A DNA stretch of 64,000 nucleotides from assembly GCF_003097315.1 (NCBI RefSeq), contig NZ_QDDL01000001.1:186001-250000 (forward strand). The letters run 5' to 3'. The position numbers were made by a program, and so were the translations under genes. The first letter of the stretch is position 1. Each line of letters starts with the position of its first letter. Below are positions 28,721 to 38,206 of this stretch, one piece after another. Source of the DNA: Pelagibaculum spongiae (GTDB taxonomy: Bacteria > Pseudomonadota > Gammaproteobacteria > Enterobacterales > Pelagibaculaceae). The notes beneath the pieces were generated by a model that saw only the letters and a list, made by a program, of their open reading frames with translations, had not been told where the DNA came from and did no database searches.

Positions 28721-29653
28721 TTATATTGCCTGCACTGCGTCAACCACACCAAGATCCCAATATGGTTGCTCTCTACCAATTTTATCCAGAATAAAATCTA
28801 TAAATACTCGCACTTTGGCAGGCAAATGCTTACGCTCGGGCAAAACCGCATACATAGTTTGCTGCGGCAGGCTGTATTCCGGCAGCACCCGCACTAACTC
28901 ACCTGATCGAATTTGCTCGCTGGCAGTAAAAGTCGTTAGCCTTCCAATACCTACACCACCCAGAATTGCAGTCATTAGCGCTTCACTATTATTAACCTGG
29001 TAGTTCCCGGTTGGCTGAACTTTGACTGGGCCACTTTCTCCAATCAGCGTCCACTCTCTTGCACCGCTGAAATAAACATAATGCAAACAATTATGCTGAT
29101 ATAAATCTGCCGGGGTTTTCGGCATACCAAATTTATTTAAATAGTCAGCACTGGCAAGCAACATATTGTGGCAAGGCGCTATTTTTCGAGCAATCAATGA
29201 GGAGTCAGGTAAAACACCACCTCGAATTGCTAGGTCATAACCACCACCCACCAGATCTGCCACGCTATCTTCCATGACCATATCGATTTCAATATCAGGA
29301 TATAACTGCAAGAACTGCGCAATTAACGGTGCAATATACAAACGCCCAAACGACATAGGCGTGGTAATTTTCAAACAGCCTTTTGGTTTCCCTTGCAACT
29401 CGGAAACAGAATCCTCAGCTTCTTGAGCCGCCGCAAGTGCATTCACCGCTTTGGCAAAATAACACTCCCCCGCTTCAGTCAAACTTAATTTTCGGGTGGA
29501 GCGATTGAGCAACCGAGCGCCCAAATGTGCCTCTAGTTGAGTGACTCGTTTGCTAATCGATGACTTGGATACACCCAGATTTCGCGCCGCCGCAGCAAAA
29601 CCATTGTTTTCAACTACCGAAACGAATATTGCCAGCGCACTAAGATGATTCAC
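28721..29653 (-). CDS. LysR-family transcriptional regulator
   Basis: 310 residues. N-terminal winged helix-turn-helix (about residues 3-60, FAAAARNLGVSKSSISKRVTQLE) and a LysR substrate domain with LKITTPMSFGRLYIAPLI. It is of the DmlR/CrgA-like group. Divergent from the VOC/NTF2-like pair beginning at 29763, so it probably controls that pair and itself. The inducer is unknown. Confidence 0.9.
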   Translation of the reverse strand: MNHLSALAIFVSVVENNGFAAAARNLGVSKSSISKRVTQLEAHLGARLLNRSTRKLSLTEAGECYFAKAVNALAAAQEAEDSVSELQGKPKGCLKITTPMSFGRLYIAPLIAQFLQLYPDIEIDMVMEDSVADLVGGGYDLAIRGGVLPDSSLIARKIAPCHNMLLASADYLNKFGMPKTPADLYQHNCLHYVYFSGAREWTLIGESGPVKVQPTGNYQVNNSEALMTAILGGVGIGRLTTFTASEQIRSGELVRVLPEYSLPQQTMYAVLPERKHLPAKVRVFIDFILDKIGREQPYWDLGVVDAVQAI

Positions 29654-29762
29654 CTTGTCGTTCTCTTTATTTCATCAGTAAGTTTCCAATATGCATGATT
29701 ATCATTTATTTGGAAACAACTATAGTGACCTTAACAACTCACCAAGCCAAAGGAACTGCAAC

Positions 29763-30227
29763 ATGGTACGGATTGAACATGCCAACCTTTCGGTTGTAAA
29801 ACTTGAAGATTCACTGGATTTTATTTTGACTGCCTTTCCTGAATGGAAAATACGTGCAAAAGGAAAAAATGTCTGGCACGGCGTTGAACGGCAATGGCTA
29901 CATGTTGGCGATGACGATTATTATCTAAGCCTTAACGATAACGCCATTGGAGAAAACCGAAACCTTAGCGGTCATTCACCGGGTCTGGCGCATATTGCAT
30001 TTGTTGTCGATGATATCGACAACATCGTAAACCGCTTAACTCAAAAGGGTTATCAGATTCGAGTGGATATGCTTAATAGCCATCCTTTTCGAAAAATTGC
30101 CTATTTTATTGAGCCTTCAGGGTTCGAATTTGAATTTATTGAATATTTAAGCCAACAACCGGCAGAAAAAAATCGCTACGACAATATTGGCTCAACCACC
30201 GTCAGTTTTGCTGCTGAAAACAATTAA
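29763..30227 (+). CDS. VOC-superfamily (glyoxalase/dioxygenase-like) protein
   Basis: 154 residues from the ATG at 29763 with AAGGAA upstream; an in-frame ATG at 29691 lacks a good site. One or two beta-alpha-beta-beta-beta modules: IEHANLSVV at the N-terminus, LAHIAFVVDDIDNIVNRL in the middle and FIEPSGFEFEFIEYL at the end, giving possible metal ligands His and Glu. Substrate unknown. Together with the NTF2-like gene 34 bases downstream and the divergent LysR gene it looks like a small detoxification or catabolic unit. Confidence 0.78.
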   Translation: MVRIEHANLSVVKLEDSLDFILTAFPEWKIRAKGKNVWHGVERQWLHVGDDDYYLSLNDNAIGENRNLSGHSPGLAHIAFVVDDIDNIVNRLTQKGYQIRVDMLNSHPFRKIAYFIEPSGFEFEFIEYLSQQPAEKNRYDNIGSTTVSFAAENN

Positions 30228-30261
30228 TGCATCGACTAATCAAATAATACTGGAAATACAG

Positions 30262-30636
30262 ATGACTCAAAACATTACAGAAAACCAGGCCACTCAATTA
30301 ATTGCATCGTTGTATCAGGCGGTCGACAGGCTCGATGCCAAAAGTGTCGGCCAATTTTTAACCCGCAATGCTCGCTTTCAACTCGGCAACCATGGTGCAA
30401 TTTCGGGAAAAGAACAGATCATCAATGCCAACGCAGCATTCTTTCAGTCAATCAATACAATGCGCCATACCATTCTCAATATCTGGCAGCAAAACAACAA
30501 TATTATTTGCGCCGGAAAAGTGCACTATACCCGCCACGACAGCAGCACTCTGGAGATTCCTTTTTCTGGCATTTTTAAACTAGAATCAGGGCTCATCAAC
30601 GACTATCAGATTTACGTTGATATATCCCCTCTGTAA
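30262..30636 (+). CDS. NTF2/SnoaL-like protein
   Basis: 124 residues from the ATG at 30262 (MTQNITENQA). The pattern LYQAVDRLDAKSVGQFLT, then NARFQLGNHGAISGKEQI and HTILNIWQQNNNIICAGKVHY is that of the cone-shaped NTF2-like/SnoaL fold, which includes small isomerases and hydrolases and many proteins of unknown role. Probably cotranscribed with the VOC gene. Confidence 0.72.
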   Translation: MTQNITENQATQLIASLYQAVDRLDAKSVGQFLTRNARFQLGNHGAISGKEQIINANAAFFQSINTMRHTILNIWQQNNNIICAGKVHYTRHDSSTLEIPFSGIFKLESGLINDYQIYVDISPL

Positions 30637-30949
30637 TCTAATCAGGCATCCACATTGAGCATTCAAACCGGGCAATCACTATAATTGGTGCCCGGTAGAA
30701 GCTCAGATCAAAATCCCCTCTTCCCAATTTTAAGCGTAAAGCCCAGCTTAACATTCTGGTATTTTCCATTACCAATGTGCTTTAACTTCTATTTCTTCCA
30801 AAACAAGAATCAACATCTACCTACTCTGACTAAATAACAACTGCTACCCGATTTTTCAGTACTAAATAGATAATTGCATTCTGCTCAACCAGCTGGCATA
30901 GCAGACAAGATATTGTCAGCTTCTATCAAGAAAGCCCGAACAACCTGAT

Positions 30950-31281
30950 GAAACCACCTCACATTTTATGTTCCTTTTATGCTCATTTTGATGCAATATA
31001 CCCCTAACGGAATTCCAAAAAATAACAAACAACAATAAGGAGTTGCCAAGCATGTCTATTGCTCAACCAGAAGCCAAAATTGAGACGATCACACCCGTTT
31101 CAAACAAGAGCAAGCAACCCCTCATCATTGAAAGCACCGGTCTGCCAAAGTTAGGTCGCAAAGAATATGAGCGGGAAAAACGCAAGCTGCAAATCGAACT
31201 GATCAAGATGCAGAACTGGGTGAAAACCAGTGGCGAGAAAGTGATCATCTTATTCGAAGGCCGCGATGCCGCCGGTAAGGG
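30950..31281 (+). repeat. 332-bp direct repeat of the ppk2 5' region, right copy
   Basis: Partner of 23188-23518; here the ppk2 frame continues to full length. The two copies enclose 7431 bp holding the immunity/lipase module and the LysR-VOC-NTF2 group. The rest of the gap 30637-30949 shows no gene. Confidence 0.9.
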
Positions 31282-31891
31282 TGGCACAATTAAGCGGATC
31301 ACCGAACACCTCAACCCCCGTGGCGCACGAGTAGTTGCCCTAGAAAAGCCCAGCGAAACCGAGCTCGGCCAATGGTATTTCCAGCGCTACGTCTCTCACC
31401 TGCCGACCCACGGTGAAATGACTTTATTTGATCGCTCTTGGTATAACCGCGCTGGCGTTGAATTGGTAATGAACTACTGCACACCTCGTCAGTACATGTC
31501 ATTTATTCGTGAAGTGGCCGACTTTGAGCGGATGATGGTTCACAGCGGTATCCGCCTGTTCAAATTCTGGTTCTCTGTCAGCCAGGAAGAACAGCGCCAG
31601 CGCTTTGAACGCCGTCGGGTCGATCCGCTCAAGCAATGGAAACTGTCACCGGTTGATTTAGCGTCTATCGACAAGTGGGATGACTACACCCGCGCCAAAG
31701 AGCAGATGTTCCATTACACCGACACTTTAGATGCACCATGGACCATCATTAAATCGGACGACAAGAAACGCGCCCGATTAAACGCCATGCGTAGTCTACT
31801 CAGTGAATTGCCTTATACCGGAAAAGATAAATCGGTCGCCTATGCACCTGACCCACAAGTAGTTGGTAAGCATGGCAATGGGTTCGAGTAA
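31052..31891 (+). CDS. ppk2: Polyphosphate kinase 2
   Basis: 279 residues from the ATG at 31052 behind AAGGAG. Walker A GRDAAGKGG at residues 70-78, FDRSWYNRAGVE with the Walker B-like Asp, and the lid region RRVDPLKQWKLS. A one-domain PPK2, which uses polyphosphate to phosphorylate nucleoside mono- or diphosphates. The 5' third is duplicated at 23289. A terminator follows 20 bases after the stop, so it is monocistronic. Confidence 0.94.
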   Translation: MSIAQPEAKIETITPVSNKSKQPLIIESTGLPKLGRKEYEREKRKLQIELIKMQNWVKTSGEKVIILFEGRDAAGKGGTIKRITEHLNPRGARVVALEKPSETELGQWYFQRYVSHLPTHGEMTLFDRSWYNRAGVELVMNYCTPRQYMSFIREVADFERMMVHSGIRLFKFWFSVSQEEQRQRFERRRVDPLKQWKLSPVDLASIDKWDDYTRAKEQMFHYTDTLDAPWTIIKSDDKKRARLNAMRSLLSELPYTGKDKSVAYAPDPQVVGKHGNGFE

Positions 31892-31910
31892 GTTTTAAAG
31901 ATTGATATGA

Positions 31911-31934
31911 AAGCGAGCTTTCGGGCTCGCTTTT
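31911..31934 (+). terminator. Terminator after ppk2
   Basis: AAGCGAGC / GCTCGCTT 8-bp stem, then TTTTGC, directly after the ppk2 stop. Confidence 0.88.
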
Positions 31935-31996
31935 GCATTGCAAAAAACTTGCTGCTATAGCTATAGACATTCCAGACAACATTTCGATTTTAAACA

Positions 31997-32339
31997 ATGA
32001 ATTTTGAAATATCTATTAACAATCCTCGCTACGACCACCTCGACAAATTATCAATCGAATTGACTCGAGACAATTTCGCACTCTGTCGAAGCTATAGTAA
32101 CCTGGCATGACAATTTCAACCCAGAATGGTCTGAAACTTCTCTTTTTAATGTATTTGAAAGCGACAACATGTACCCTCCAGAAATCTGCACAAAGCTTTT
32201 TGAATTTATCTGGAAAAAATGGAGGGACGAGGAAATTAATGAAAATTAAACAGAAAATGAGCTACAACTAATAGTCAATTGGATTATAGAATCTACTAAA
32301 AACAAACCAAAAAGCAGTCTACTATCTCAATGTTTTTAA
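31997..32339 (+). pseudogene. Broken small gene of unknown family
   Basis: Starting at the ATG 31997 the frame reads MNFEISINNPRYDHL... and meets a stop near 32110. Shifting frame by one base around 32060 continues as EAIVTWHDNFNPEWS, then LFEFIWKKW, to a TAA at 32247, after which the same frame stays open as TENELQLIVNWI... to TAA at 32337. One frameshift and one nonsense change in about 114 codons therefore explain the present state. Codon use and acidic/aromatic composition resemble small immunity or antitoxin proteins, but I cannot name a family. Confidence 0.5.
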
Positions 32340-32360
32340 TTGTCTTTTATTTTTTACATA

Positions 32361-32804
32361 CTAACCAATAATTTTACAGCAATAAGCCTCAACTCTCTCA
32401 GGCACTTCCAATAACATCGGCGTATATTGCATAACCTGCTGATGAATCTGCTCCAGCGCTTGATCTTCATATTCATGGGCAATTGCATTGCGCAATTCAC
32501 GAATAACAATGAAATCCCGTGCCGAATCTATTAGCCCTTTCTTTTCCGCACGATTTATTCTGTCTCGAACGGTACCCGCTGATTCCAAGTCTAACTCGTC
32601 AATCAAACGTAGCTGTTTTTGAATCAGAATATCGCTTAGGCGAGCAAATCGTGCGGTTAGTGTTTCAAACTTTTCTTCATCCTCAGCAGATAACTTATGC
32701 ACATCCAGAAGCTGGCAACGACCAAAAGACCAGCGCAAACGATCTGCCGCTTTGTGCATTTGCAACAAGTGCTGTTTGAGCAAAGCAATTTTCTTTTCAG
32801 TCAT
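32361..32804 (-). CDS. HEPN-domain toxin (HepT-like)
   Basis: 147 residues, mainly helical. The HEPN catalytic motif RNAIAH lies at residues 105-110 (R-N-x-x-x-H, intact), in the expected spot of a HepT-type RNase. It starts 15 bases after the MNT gene, so the two form a type VII toxin-antitoxin pair in which the MNT protein modifies and silences HEPN. Intact motif and pairing support an active module; partner specificity cannot be read. Confidence 0.82.
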   Translation of the reverse strand: MTEKKIALLKQHLLQMHKAADRLRWSFGRCQLLDVHKLSAEDEEKFETLTARFARLSDILIQKQLRLIDELDLESAGTVRDRINRAEKKGLIDSARDFIVIRELRNAIAHEYEDQALEQIHQQVMQYTPMLLEVPERVEAYCCKIIG

Positions 32805-32819
32805 CAGAAATTCCAGTCA

Positions 32820-33104
32820 TCAATTGATCTCAACAGCACCAGGTAAAATGGTTTGAGTGAATTCACCGCCACCGTCTTTATCAAGCAGTAGGTCGATTTT
32901 TTGATCACCTAGCTGCTCATGTAAATCCGCTAAAATATTTAATTTTTCAGCAAAACCCAGCCTAGGTGAAATCACCAGCAAATCAATATCACCGCCTTTC
33001 TTTGCATCATCGACCCGCGAGCCAAACAGATACACTTTGGCTTGCTGGTCATAGTTGGCAACAGTTTGGCGAATTGCGCCTTGCTCGCTTGCAGTTAATC
33101 TCAT
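32820..33104 (-). CDS. Minimal nucleotidyltransferase antitoxin (MntA-like)
   Basis: 94 residues. Pol-beta-type nucleotidyltransferase core: FGSRVDDAKKGGDIDLL with the GS and DxD metal-binding residues. Standalone MNT proteins next to HEPN genes AMPylate and neutralise the toxin. It is the first gene of the pair, upstream of the toxin. Confidence 0.85.
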   Translation of the reverse strand: MRLTASEQGAIRQTVANYDQQAKVYLFGSRVDDAKKGGDIDLLVISPRLGFAEKLNILADLHEQLGDQKIDLLLDKDGGGEFTQTILPGAVEIN

Positions 33105-33187
33105 AAAACCTTCAATTCAGCTTCTACTCAAGCCAGCGCCCGTTTGAATGCAATTATATGGCAAAACCAAATGAATACTACCTGCAC

Positions 33188-33226
33188 AAAAAAACCGCAG
33201 CCTGATTAATCAGACTACGGTTTTTT
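33188..33226 (-). terminator. Terminator after fabB
   Basis: AAAAACCG(C)AG..CTGATTAATCAG..CT(A)CGGTTTTT long stem with A- and T-runs on both sides, just below the fabB stop; symmetric enough to act in both directions. Confidence 0.85.
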
Positions 33227-33249
33227 AAATATCACTTTTTCCAGATTAA

Positions 33250-34455
33250 TTAAATCTTAGAGAAAGCCACACAAGCATTGGTGCCACCAAAGCCGAAGCT
33301 GTTGGAAAGCGCGTGCTTGATTTCGATATTTTCGATCAATTCACCGACGATCTTGTTTTCGCCAACGCCTTCATCTGGATTGTCCAAATTAGCCGTTGCC
33401 GAGATGAAGCTGTTGTTCATCATCAACAAGGTGTAGATCGCTTCCTGCACGCCAGCAGCACCCAGAGAGTGGCCAGTCAGTGACTTGGTAGAAGAGATGT
33501 ACGGATGGTGATCGCCAAAGGCTTCAGCAATTGCATTCAACTCGGTAATGTCACCGGCAGGCGTTGAAGTGCCGTGGGCGTTTACGTAATCGATTGGGCC
33601 TGGAACGGTTGCCAGCGCCTGATGCATACAACGCACTGCGCCTTCGCCTGATGGAGCAACCATGTTGTAGCCATCGGAAGTGGCACCGTAACCGGTCACT
33701 TCAGCGTAGATCTTGGCACCACGAGCTACAGCGTGCTCGTATTCTTCCAGAACCACCATTCCGCCGCCGCCAGCGATAACAAAACCGTCACGGTCTGCAT
33801 CGTATGGACGACACGCTTTATCTGGATCTTCGTTAGTGGTTAATGCGCCCATGGCGTCAAACAATACCGTTTGGCTCCAATGTAGCTCTTCACCACCACC
33901 GGCAAAAATAATGTCTTGCTTGCCCATCTGGATTTGCTCAACGCCGTTACCAATACAATGAGCACTGGTGGCACAAGCGGAGCTGATGGAATAGTTCACG
34001 CCCTTGATCTTGAATGGGGTTGCCAAACAAGCTGAAGTGGTTGAACCCATGGTGCGAGGTACCCGATATGGACCCACGCGACGAACACCTTTTGCTTCAA
34101 GAATTGCAACGGCTTCTAATGCGTTAGCGTTAGATGCGCCGCCAGAACCTACAATCAGACCGGTGCGAATGTTAGAAACCTGGTCATCTGACAGGCCACT
34201 ATCTTTGACTGCTTGTTCCATAGATACATAAGCGTATACCGCTGCATCGCCCATGAAACGACGGTCTTTCTTGTTGATGCCTTCTGCAACATCTTCTTTA
34301 ACCGCGGCACATACCTTAGAGCGGAGGCCCTTTTCGGCATATTCTTCGTTATAACGAATGCCTGTAGCACCAGTTTTCAGAGACTCCAGAACATTCTGGA
34401 CCCCAGTACCGATGCTAGAAACAATACCCATTCCAGTAACTACGACTCTACGCAT
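33250..34455 (-). CDS. fabB: 3-oxoacyl-ACP synthase I
   Basis: 401 residues. Thiolase-fold condensing enzyme with Cys161 in SSACATSAH, a His in [12 protein letters not shown] and a second His in [12 protein letters not shown]. Elongates acyl-ACP, including the cis-3-decenoyl intermediate, so it is needed for unsaturated fatty acids. It follows fabA by 3 bases, the fabAB operon of many gammaproteobacteria. Confidence 0.97.
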   Translation of the reverse strand: MRRVVVTGMGIVSSIGTGVQNVLESLKTGATGIRYNEEYAEKGLRSKVCAAVKEDVAEGINKKDRRFMGDAAVYAYVSMEQAVKDSGLSDDQVSNIRTGLIVGSGGASNANALEAVAILEAKGVRRVGPYRVPRTMGSTTSACLATPFKIKGVNYSISSACATSAHCIGNGVEQIQMGKQDIIFAGGGEELHWSQTVLFDAMGALTTNEDPDKACRPYDADRDGFVIAGGGGMVVLEEYEHAVARGAKIYAEVTGYGATSDGYNMVAPSGEGAVRCMHQALATVPGPIDYVNAHGTSTPAGDITELNAIAEAFGDHHPYISSTKSLTGHSLGAAGVQEAIYTLLMMNNSFISATANLDNPDEGVGENKIVGELIENIEIKHALSNSFGFGGTNACVAFSKI

Positions 34456-34458
34456 TTT

Positions 34459-35013
34459 TTAAAACCCTTCTGTGGATGTAAATAGACCCACTTTAAGATC
34501 TTTGGCAGTGTAAATTTCACGTCCATCTACACTGACAGAACCATCAGCAATGCCCATAACCAGCTTGCGACGAACCAGTCGTTTTAGATCAATTCTATAG
34601 GTAACTTTTTTGTTGGCCGGGGTAATTTGGCCAGTGAATTTAACTTCACCTGAACCCAGCGCACGACCACGACCAGGACTTCCGCCCCAACCGAGGAAAA
34701 AGCCAACTAACTGCCACATAGCATCAAGGCCTAAGCAGCCTGGCATGACCGGGTCACCAGGGAAGTGGCATTCGAAAAACCACAACTCAGGCGTAACATC
34801 CAGTTCAGCTTCAATATAACCAAGACCGTGAGCGCCACCCTTGTCGCTGATGGTAATGATGCGATCCATCATCAACATAGGAGGAACAGGCAACTGAGCA
34901 TTACCTTCGCCGAACAGGCGGCCATTACCACAATCCAGCAACTGCTCACGATTGAAAGATTCTACGCGCGCAGCAGGTTGATCACCTGCGGTCTCTTCAG
35001 ATCCAGCTGTCAT
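34459..35013 (-). CDS. fabA: 3-hydroxydecanoyl-ACP dehydratase/isomerase
   Basis: 184 residues, about 12 longer than typical because of an N-terminal [12 protein letters not shown] segment; the ATG at 35013 has a GAGG site, so the extension appears real. Catalytic His83 in [13 protein letters not shown] and Asp97 in LGLDAMW. Hotdog fold. It makes the cis-3 double bond, the branch point to unsaturated fatty acids used by FabB. Confidence 0.96.
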   Translation of the reverse strand: MTAGSEETAGDQPAARVESFNREQLLDCGNGRLFGEGNAQLPVPPMLMMDRIITISDKGGAHGLGYIEAELDVTPELWFFECHFPGDPVMPGCLGLDAMWQLVGFFLGWGGSPGRGRALGSGEVKFTGQITPANKKVTYRIDLKRLVRRKLVMGIADGSVSVDGREIYTAKDLKVGLFTSTEGF

Positions 35014-35672
35014 TTACTATCCTCGGAATTAAATTCAATCGACAATTTCATCACCGGCAACTCAATCTATTGGCTGAATATGACATTCAGCCGGTTGCTC
35101 CGGGAAATTGCCCAAAATCTGCTGGCCAGCCGAAATACCCCCTTCGAACCTTGTAAGTGCCAACAAATTGTATTTTTTTCGATACTGAACTGTGCAGTGA
35201 ACCCGCTGAGTATTCCCAGTCTGTGATTCAGCTGATTTTGATTATTAAGATTGCCACACGCCTGAGGCTCACTTGCAAAACCAGTACTGCAGAAATGAAA
35301 CAGCTTGCGCCGTAACAAAATCCAATAAATCGAGTGTCTAATAATGCCGGAGTGATCGCCGAAATGGAAATCCTGCTTTGGGAGCTTATTACTGATATTT
35401 CTAAAAATAATAAACCGCTTCAGCCATTATCAGGCCTGCGACCCAATGACATTTCAAAGTAAAATGTCACATTTTAGCAATATTAAAAACCGGCATTTTC
35501 TCAAGTATTTAAGCAGTGGCAGGTGTTACCAGCAGACATGACTTGCGCTGGGGCGATACATATAGCATCAGCTAATAATCAAACGCTTGTCCCAATAGCA
35601 AAAGCCGCTAAGGCGCACCCAGACGGTCTGTAGGATAAAGCCGACAAACCATCCGCTGCTGATTGATTAACG
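35014..35672. other. Long intergenic region upstream of fabA
   Basis: 659 bases without a credible gene; short frames on both strands have no family sequence or good start site. It holds an inverted repeat GGCTGAAT (35072-35079) / ATTCAGCC (35085-35092), within 60-80 bases of the fabA start, that could be an operator or attenuator. The fabA promoter must be here. The rest shows nothing I can name. Confidence 0.5.
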
Positions 35673-36557
35673 CTACTTGCGCTTTGGTCTGCCGCTATTT
35701 GAGCGAGCAGCAGGTCGCGTATTATTAACACGACTATTAGAACGCGAACGCGATGGCGCACGCTGGCCTACACCTGCAACGGGTGCACTACTTTTTTGTA
35801 AGCCAACAGAAACTGCCATCCGCTCAACATCTGGCGCTTCCATTTCTGAGTACTGACCGTTTTTCAGCCCTGGAGGTAAGTCCATACCAGCATAACGAAT
35901 CCGAATTAATCGACTGACCTTAACGCCCTGACTTTCCCACAAACGGCGCACTTCGCGATTACGACCTTCACGCAAGCTGACATGGAACCAACGGTTTCTG
36001 GATTCACCACCGGCTTCAACAATCGCTTCAAAAGCTGCTGGGCCGTCTTCTAGCTCAACACCTTTTTGTAAACGTGCAATCATCTCATCATCAACTTCGC
36101 CATAAACACGAACCGCATACACCCGCTCTACTTCGTGGCTAGGGTGCATTAACCGGTTGGCCAACTCACCATCATTGGTCACTAACAATAAACCGGAAGT
36201 GTTTAAGTCCAGGCGACCGACGTTAATCCAACGGCCGTTAGAAATTTTTGGCAGGGAAGAAAAAATGGTACGGCGACCTTGCTCGTCACGACGGGTACAC
36301 ACTTCACCTTCTGGCTTGTGATAGACCAATACACGACGACGGAAACCGACCTGACTTCTGACAGCAACCAAATGGCCAGAAACCTTAACTCGCTCATCAC
36401 CGTTAATTCGATCACCTAATGTGGCGACTTTACCATTAACGCTGATTTGCCCTTGTTCGATCATTCGTTCGATTTCTCGACGAGAACCTACTCCAGAACG
36501 AGCCAGAATTTTTTGAATTTTTTCACCGGTTACTGCCGGTTTATCGCTTTCGCTCAT
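35673..36557 (-). CDS. rluB: 23S rRNA pseudouridine(2605) synthase
   Basis: 294 residues. N-terminal S4 RNA-binding domain (KILARSGVGSRREIERMI) and RsuA-type catalytic core with the Asp in GRLDLNTSGLLL. The C-terminus has an Arg/Ser/Asn-rich tail of about 35 residues typical of RluB. Its start overlaps the scpB stop by 4 bases; last gene of the PHP-yciO-trpS-scpA-scpB-rluB operon. Confidence 0.93.
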   Translation of the reverse strand: MSESDKPAVTGEKIQKILARSGVGSRREIERMIEQGQISVNGKVATLGDRINGDERVKVSGHLVAVRSQVGFRRRVLVYHKPEGEVCTRRDEQGRRTIFSSLPKISNGRWINVGRLDLNTSGLLLVTNDGELANRLMHPSHEVERVYAVRVYGEVDDEMIARLQKGVELEDGPAAFEAIVEAGGESRNRWFHVSLREGRNREVRRLWESQGVKVSRLIRIRYAGMDLPPGLKNGQYSEMEAPDVERMAVSVGLQKSSAPVAGVGQRAPSRSRSNSRVNNTRPAARSNSGRPKRK

Positions 36558-38206
36558 ACATCTTCCTGCATGCCCGGTGCTTCATCAGCAGAGACATGTT
36601 TATTTGTGGGATCCGATTCAGAATTCGTAGTATTCGACACCTGTGATGGTTCGAGCACTTCGATCTCTTCGGAATTTGTTTGCTCAAATACATCTGAGTC
36701 AAGCTGCGCATCCTGCCTTTTTTCTATCGGCAAAGCCAGCGCGTCAGGCTCAAGTGGGGTATCTGACTGACCATATTCTATATTTTGTAGTGAATTATCA
36801 TCCGGCGATAGCAAATGGGTTAATTGATCAACCAATTGTTGCTGCGAAGGATTCAACTCTTCGGTGGCAGAATCGTTTAAATTTTCAATCGCTGGCGCAT
36901 CGATTGTTTGGTGTATTTCAACCGCATCATTTGCCGGTTCTACTGTTTCATTTGCTTCAACAAAAGGTTGATCTGCCTGTTGCAATAACTCAGTTAACGG
37001 CGCACCTTCAAATTCAGCAATTGGCATGCTTGGCAATGATTGAATAACACTTGCTGATGGCGACTGTTCTGATTCAATCTCAGTTAATTCAGCCTTGCCT
37101 GATTCGCTTTGCTCTGAATCATCAATTGCCAAGCCATCTGCTTCAAATACTGGGCTTTCTGGTGCGAGATTATTTAATTCAGGCGCGGTTAATTTAGTAT
37201 TTTCCAGCTCAGAAATTTCTGATGATACCGCTGCTTGTTCAGGCTTTACCAACTCGGTGTTATCTAATTCCGAATCTTCTAATTCCGAATCTTGCTGTCC
37301 AGCGCTGTGCTGTTCAAAAACAGCATCAGCCAGTGCGATATCTGATTTATCTGGAATTGAGGGTAATTCAAATTCAGGCAGTTGAATCTGCGCGACTGGT
37401 GTCAGCCAATTATCGTCCTGCGCCGGTGCTTTATCTTGCGTTAGATCCTGGCCTTGCCCTGTTGCTTGAGCTTGATCAGCAGCCGGCAGGTTTTCAGGTT
37501 CACTCGTGGCAAGTTTAACCTGGGTATCGGCGGTGCCTTCTGGGTTTTGCGGATCTACCTGCGTTGTATTTTCTACGATTTCTACATTGGCAGTTTGATC
37601 AGCAGCATCGCCGGTAATTTGATTGCCTTCAGCCGGTGGAACACTGTCAAATAAATCCAGTTTTTCTGCTAGCTGATTAATATCTTTTAATTCTGATAAT
37701 GCCGGTAATTGATCAAGACTTGTTAAACCAAAATCATCGAGAAATTGTCGAGTGGTTGCATAAAGCGAAGGTCGTCCCGGTACATCGCGATGCCCAACAA
37801 CCCTGATCCATTCTCGCTCTTGCATGTTGCGCATAATATTACTGCTAACCGCTACACCACGTACCGCTTCAATTTCACCACGCGTTACCGGTTGCCGGTA
37901 AGCAATTAAAGCCAGAGTTTCTAAAAATGCGCGGGAATATCTTTGCGGTTTTTCATCCCATAATCGGGAAACAATTCGTGCACACTCTTGGTTGACCTGA
38001 AAGCGCCAACCGGAGGCAACTTGCACCAGTTCGATGCCACGCCCGGCATAATCATCAGATAATTGCTGTAGCTGTTCTCGCACTATTGAAACATCCGGCT
38101 CACCGGTTTCCAGAAATAATCCGCGTAATTTTTCAATACTTAATGGCGCATCTGCAGCAAAAATAGCGGCTTCGATAACTTTTTTGATTTTTTCCGGTTC
38201 CATCAA
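36554..38206 (-). CDS. scpB: Segregation and condensation protein B with long acidic C-terminal extension
   Basis: 550 residues, against roughly 180-300 usual. Residues 1 to about 190 are the ScpB winged-helix domain (VIEAAIFAADAPLS, LALIAYRQPVTRGEIEAVRG, LYATTRQFLDDFGL). The remaining ~360 residues are low-complexity, rich in Glu, Asp, Gln, Ser and Pro, with short degenerate repeats of the type (S)ELENT.L and (D)SELDNT. ScpB with ScpA bridges the SMC heads. It overlaps scpA and rluB by 4 bases each. The extension is real coding sequence since it runs without stops into rluB. Confidence 0.93.
   Translation of the reverse strand: MMEPEKIKKVIEAAIFAADAPLSIEKLRGLFLETGEPDVSIVREQLQQLSDDYAGRGIELVQVASGWRFQVNQECARIVSRLWDEKPQRYSRAFLETLALIAYRQPVTRGEIEAVRGVAVSSNIMRNMQEREWIRVVGHRDVPGRPSLYATTRQFLDDFGLTSLDQLPALSELKDINQLAEKLDLFDSVPPAEGNQITGDAADQTANVEIVENTTQVDPQNPEGTADTQVKLATSEPENLPAADQAQATGQGQDLTQDKAPAQDDNWLTPVAQIQLPEFELPSIPDKSDIALADAVFEQHSAGQQDSELEDSELDNTELVKPEQAAVSSEISELENTKLTAPELNNLAPESPVFEADGLAIDDSEQSESGKAELTEIESEQSPSASVIQSLPSMPIAEFEGAPLTELLQQADQPFVEANETVEPANDAVEIHQTIDAPAIENLNDSATEELNPSQQQLVDQLTHLLSPDDNSLQNIEYGQSDTPLEPDALALPIEKRQDAQLDSDVFEQTNSEEIEVLEPSQVSNTTNSESDPTNKHVSADEAPGMQEDV

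Noticed and set aside
34765-35226. 153-codon plus-strand frame over the fabA start
   Set aside because: Antisense to fabA and its upstream region, without start signal or homology.
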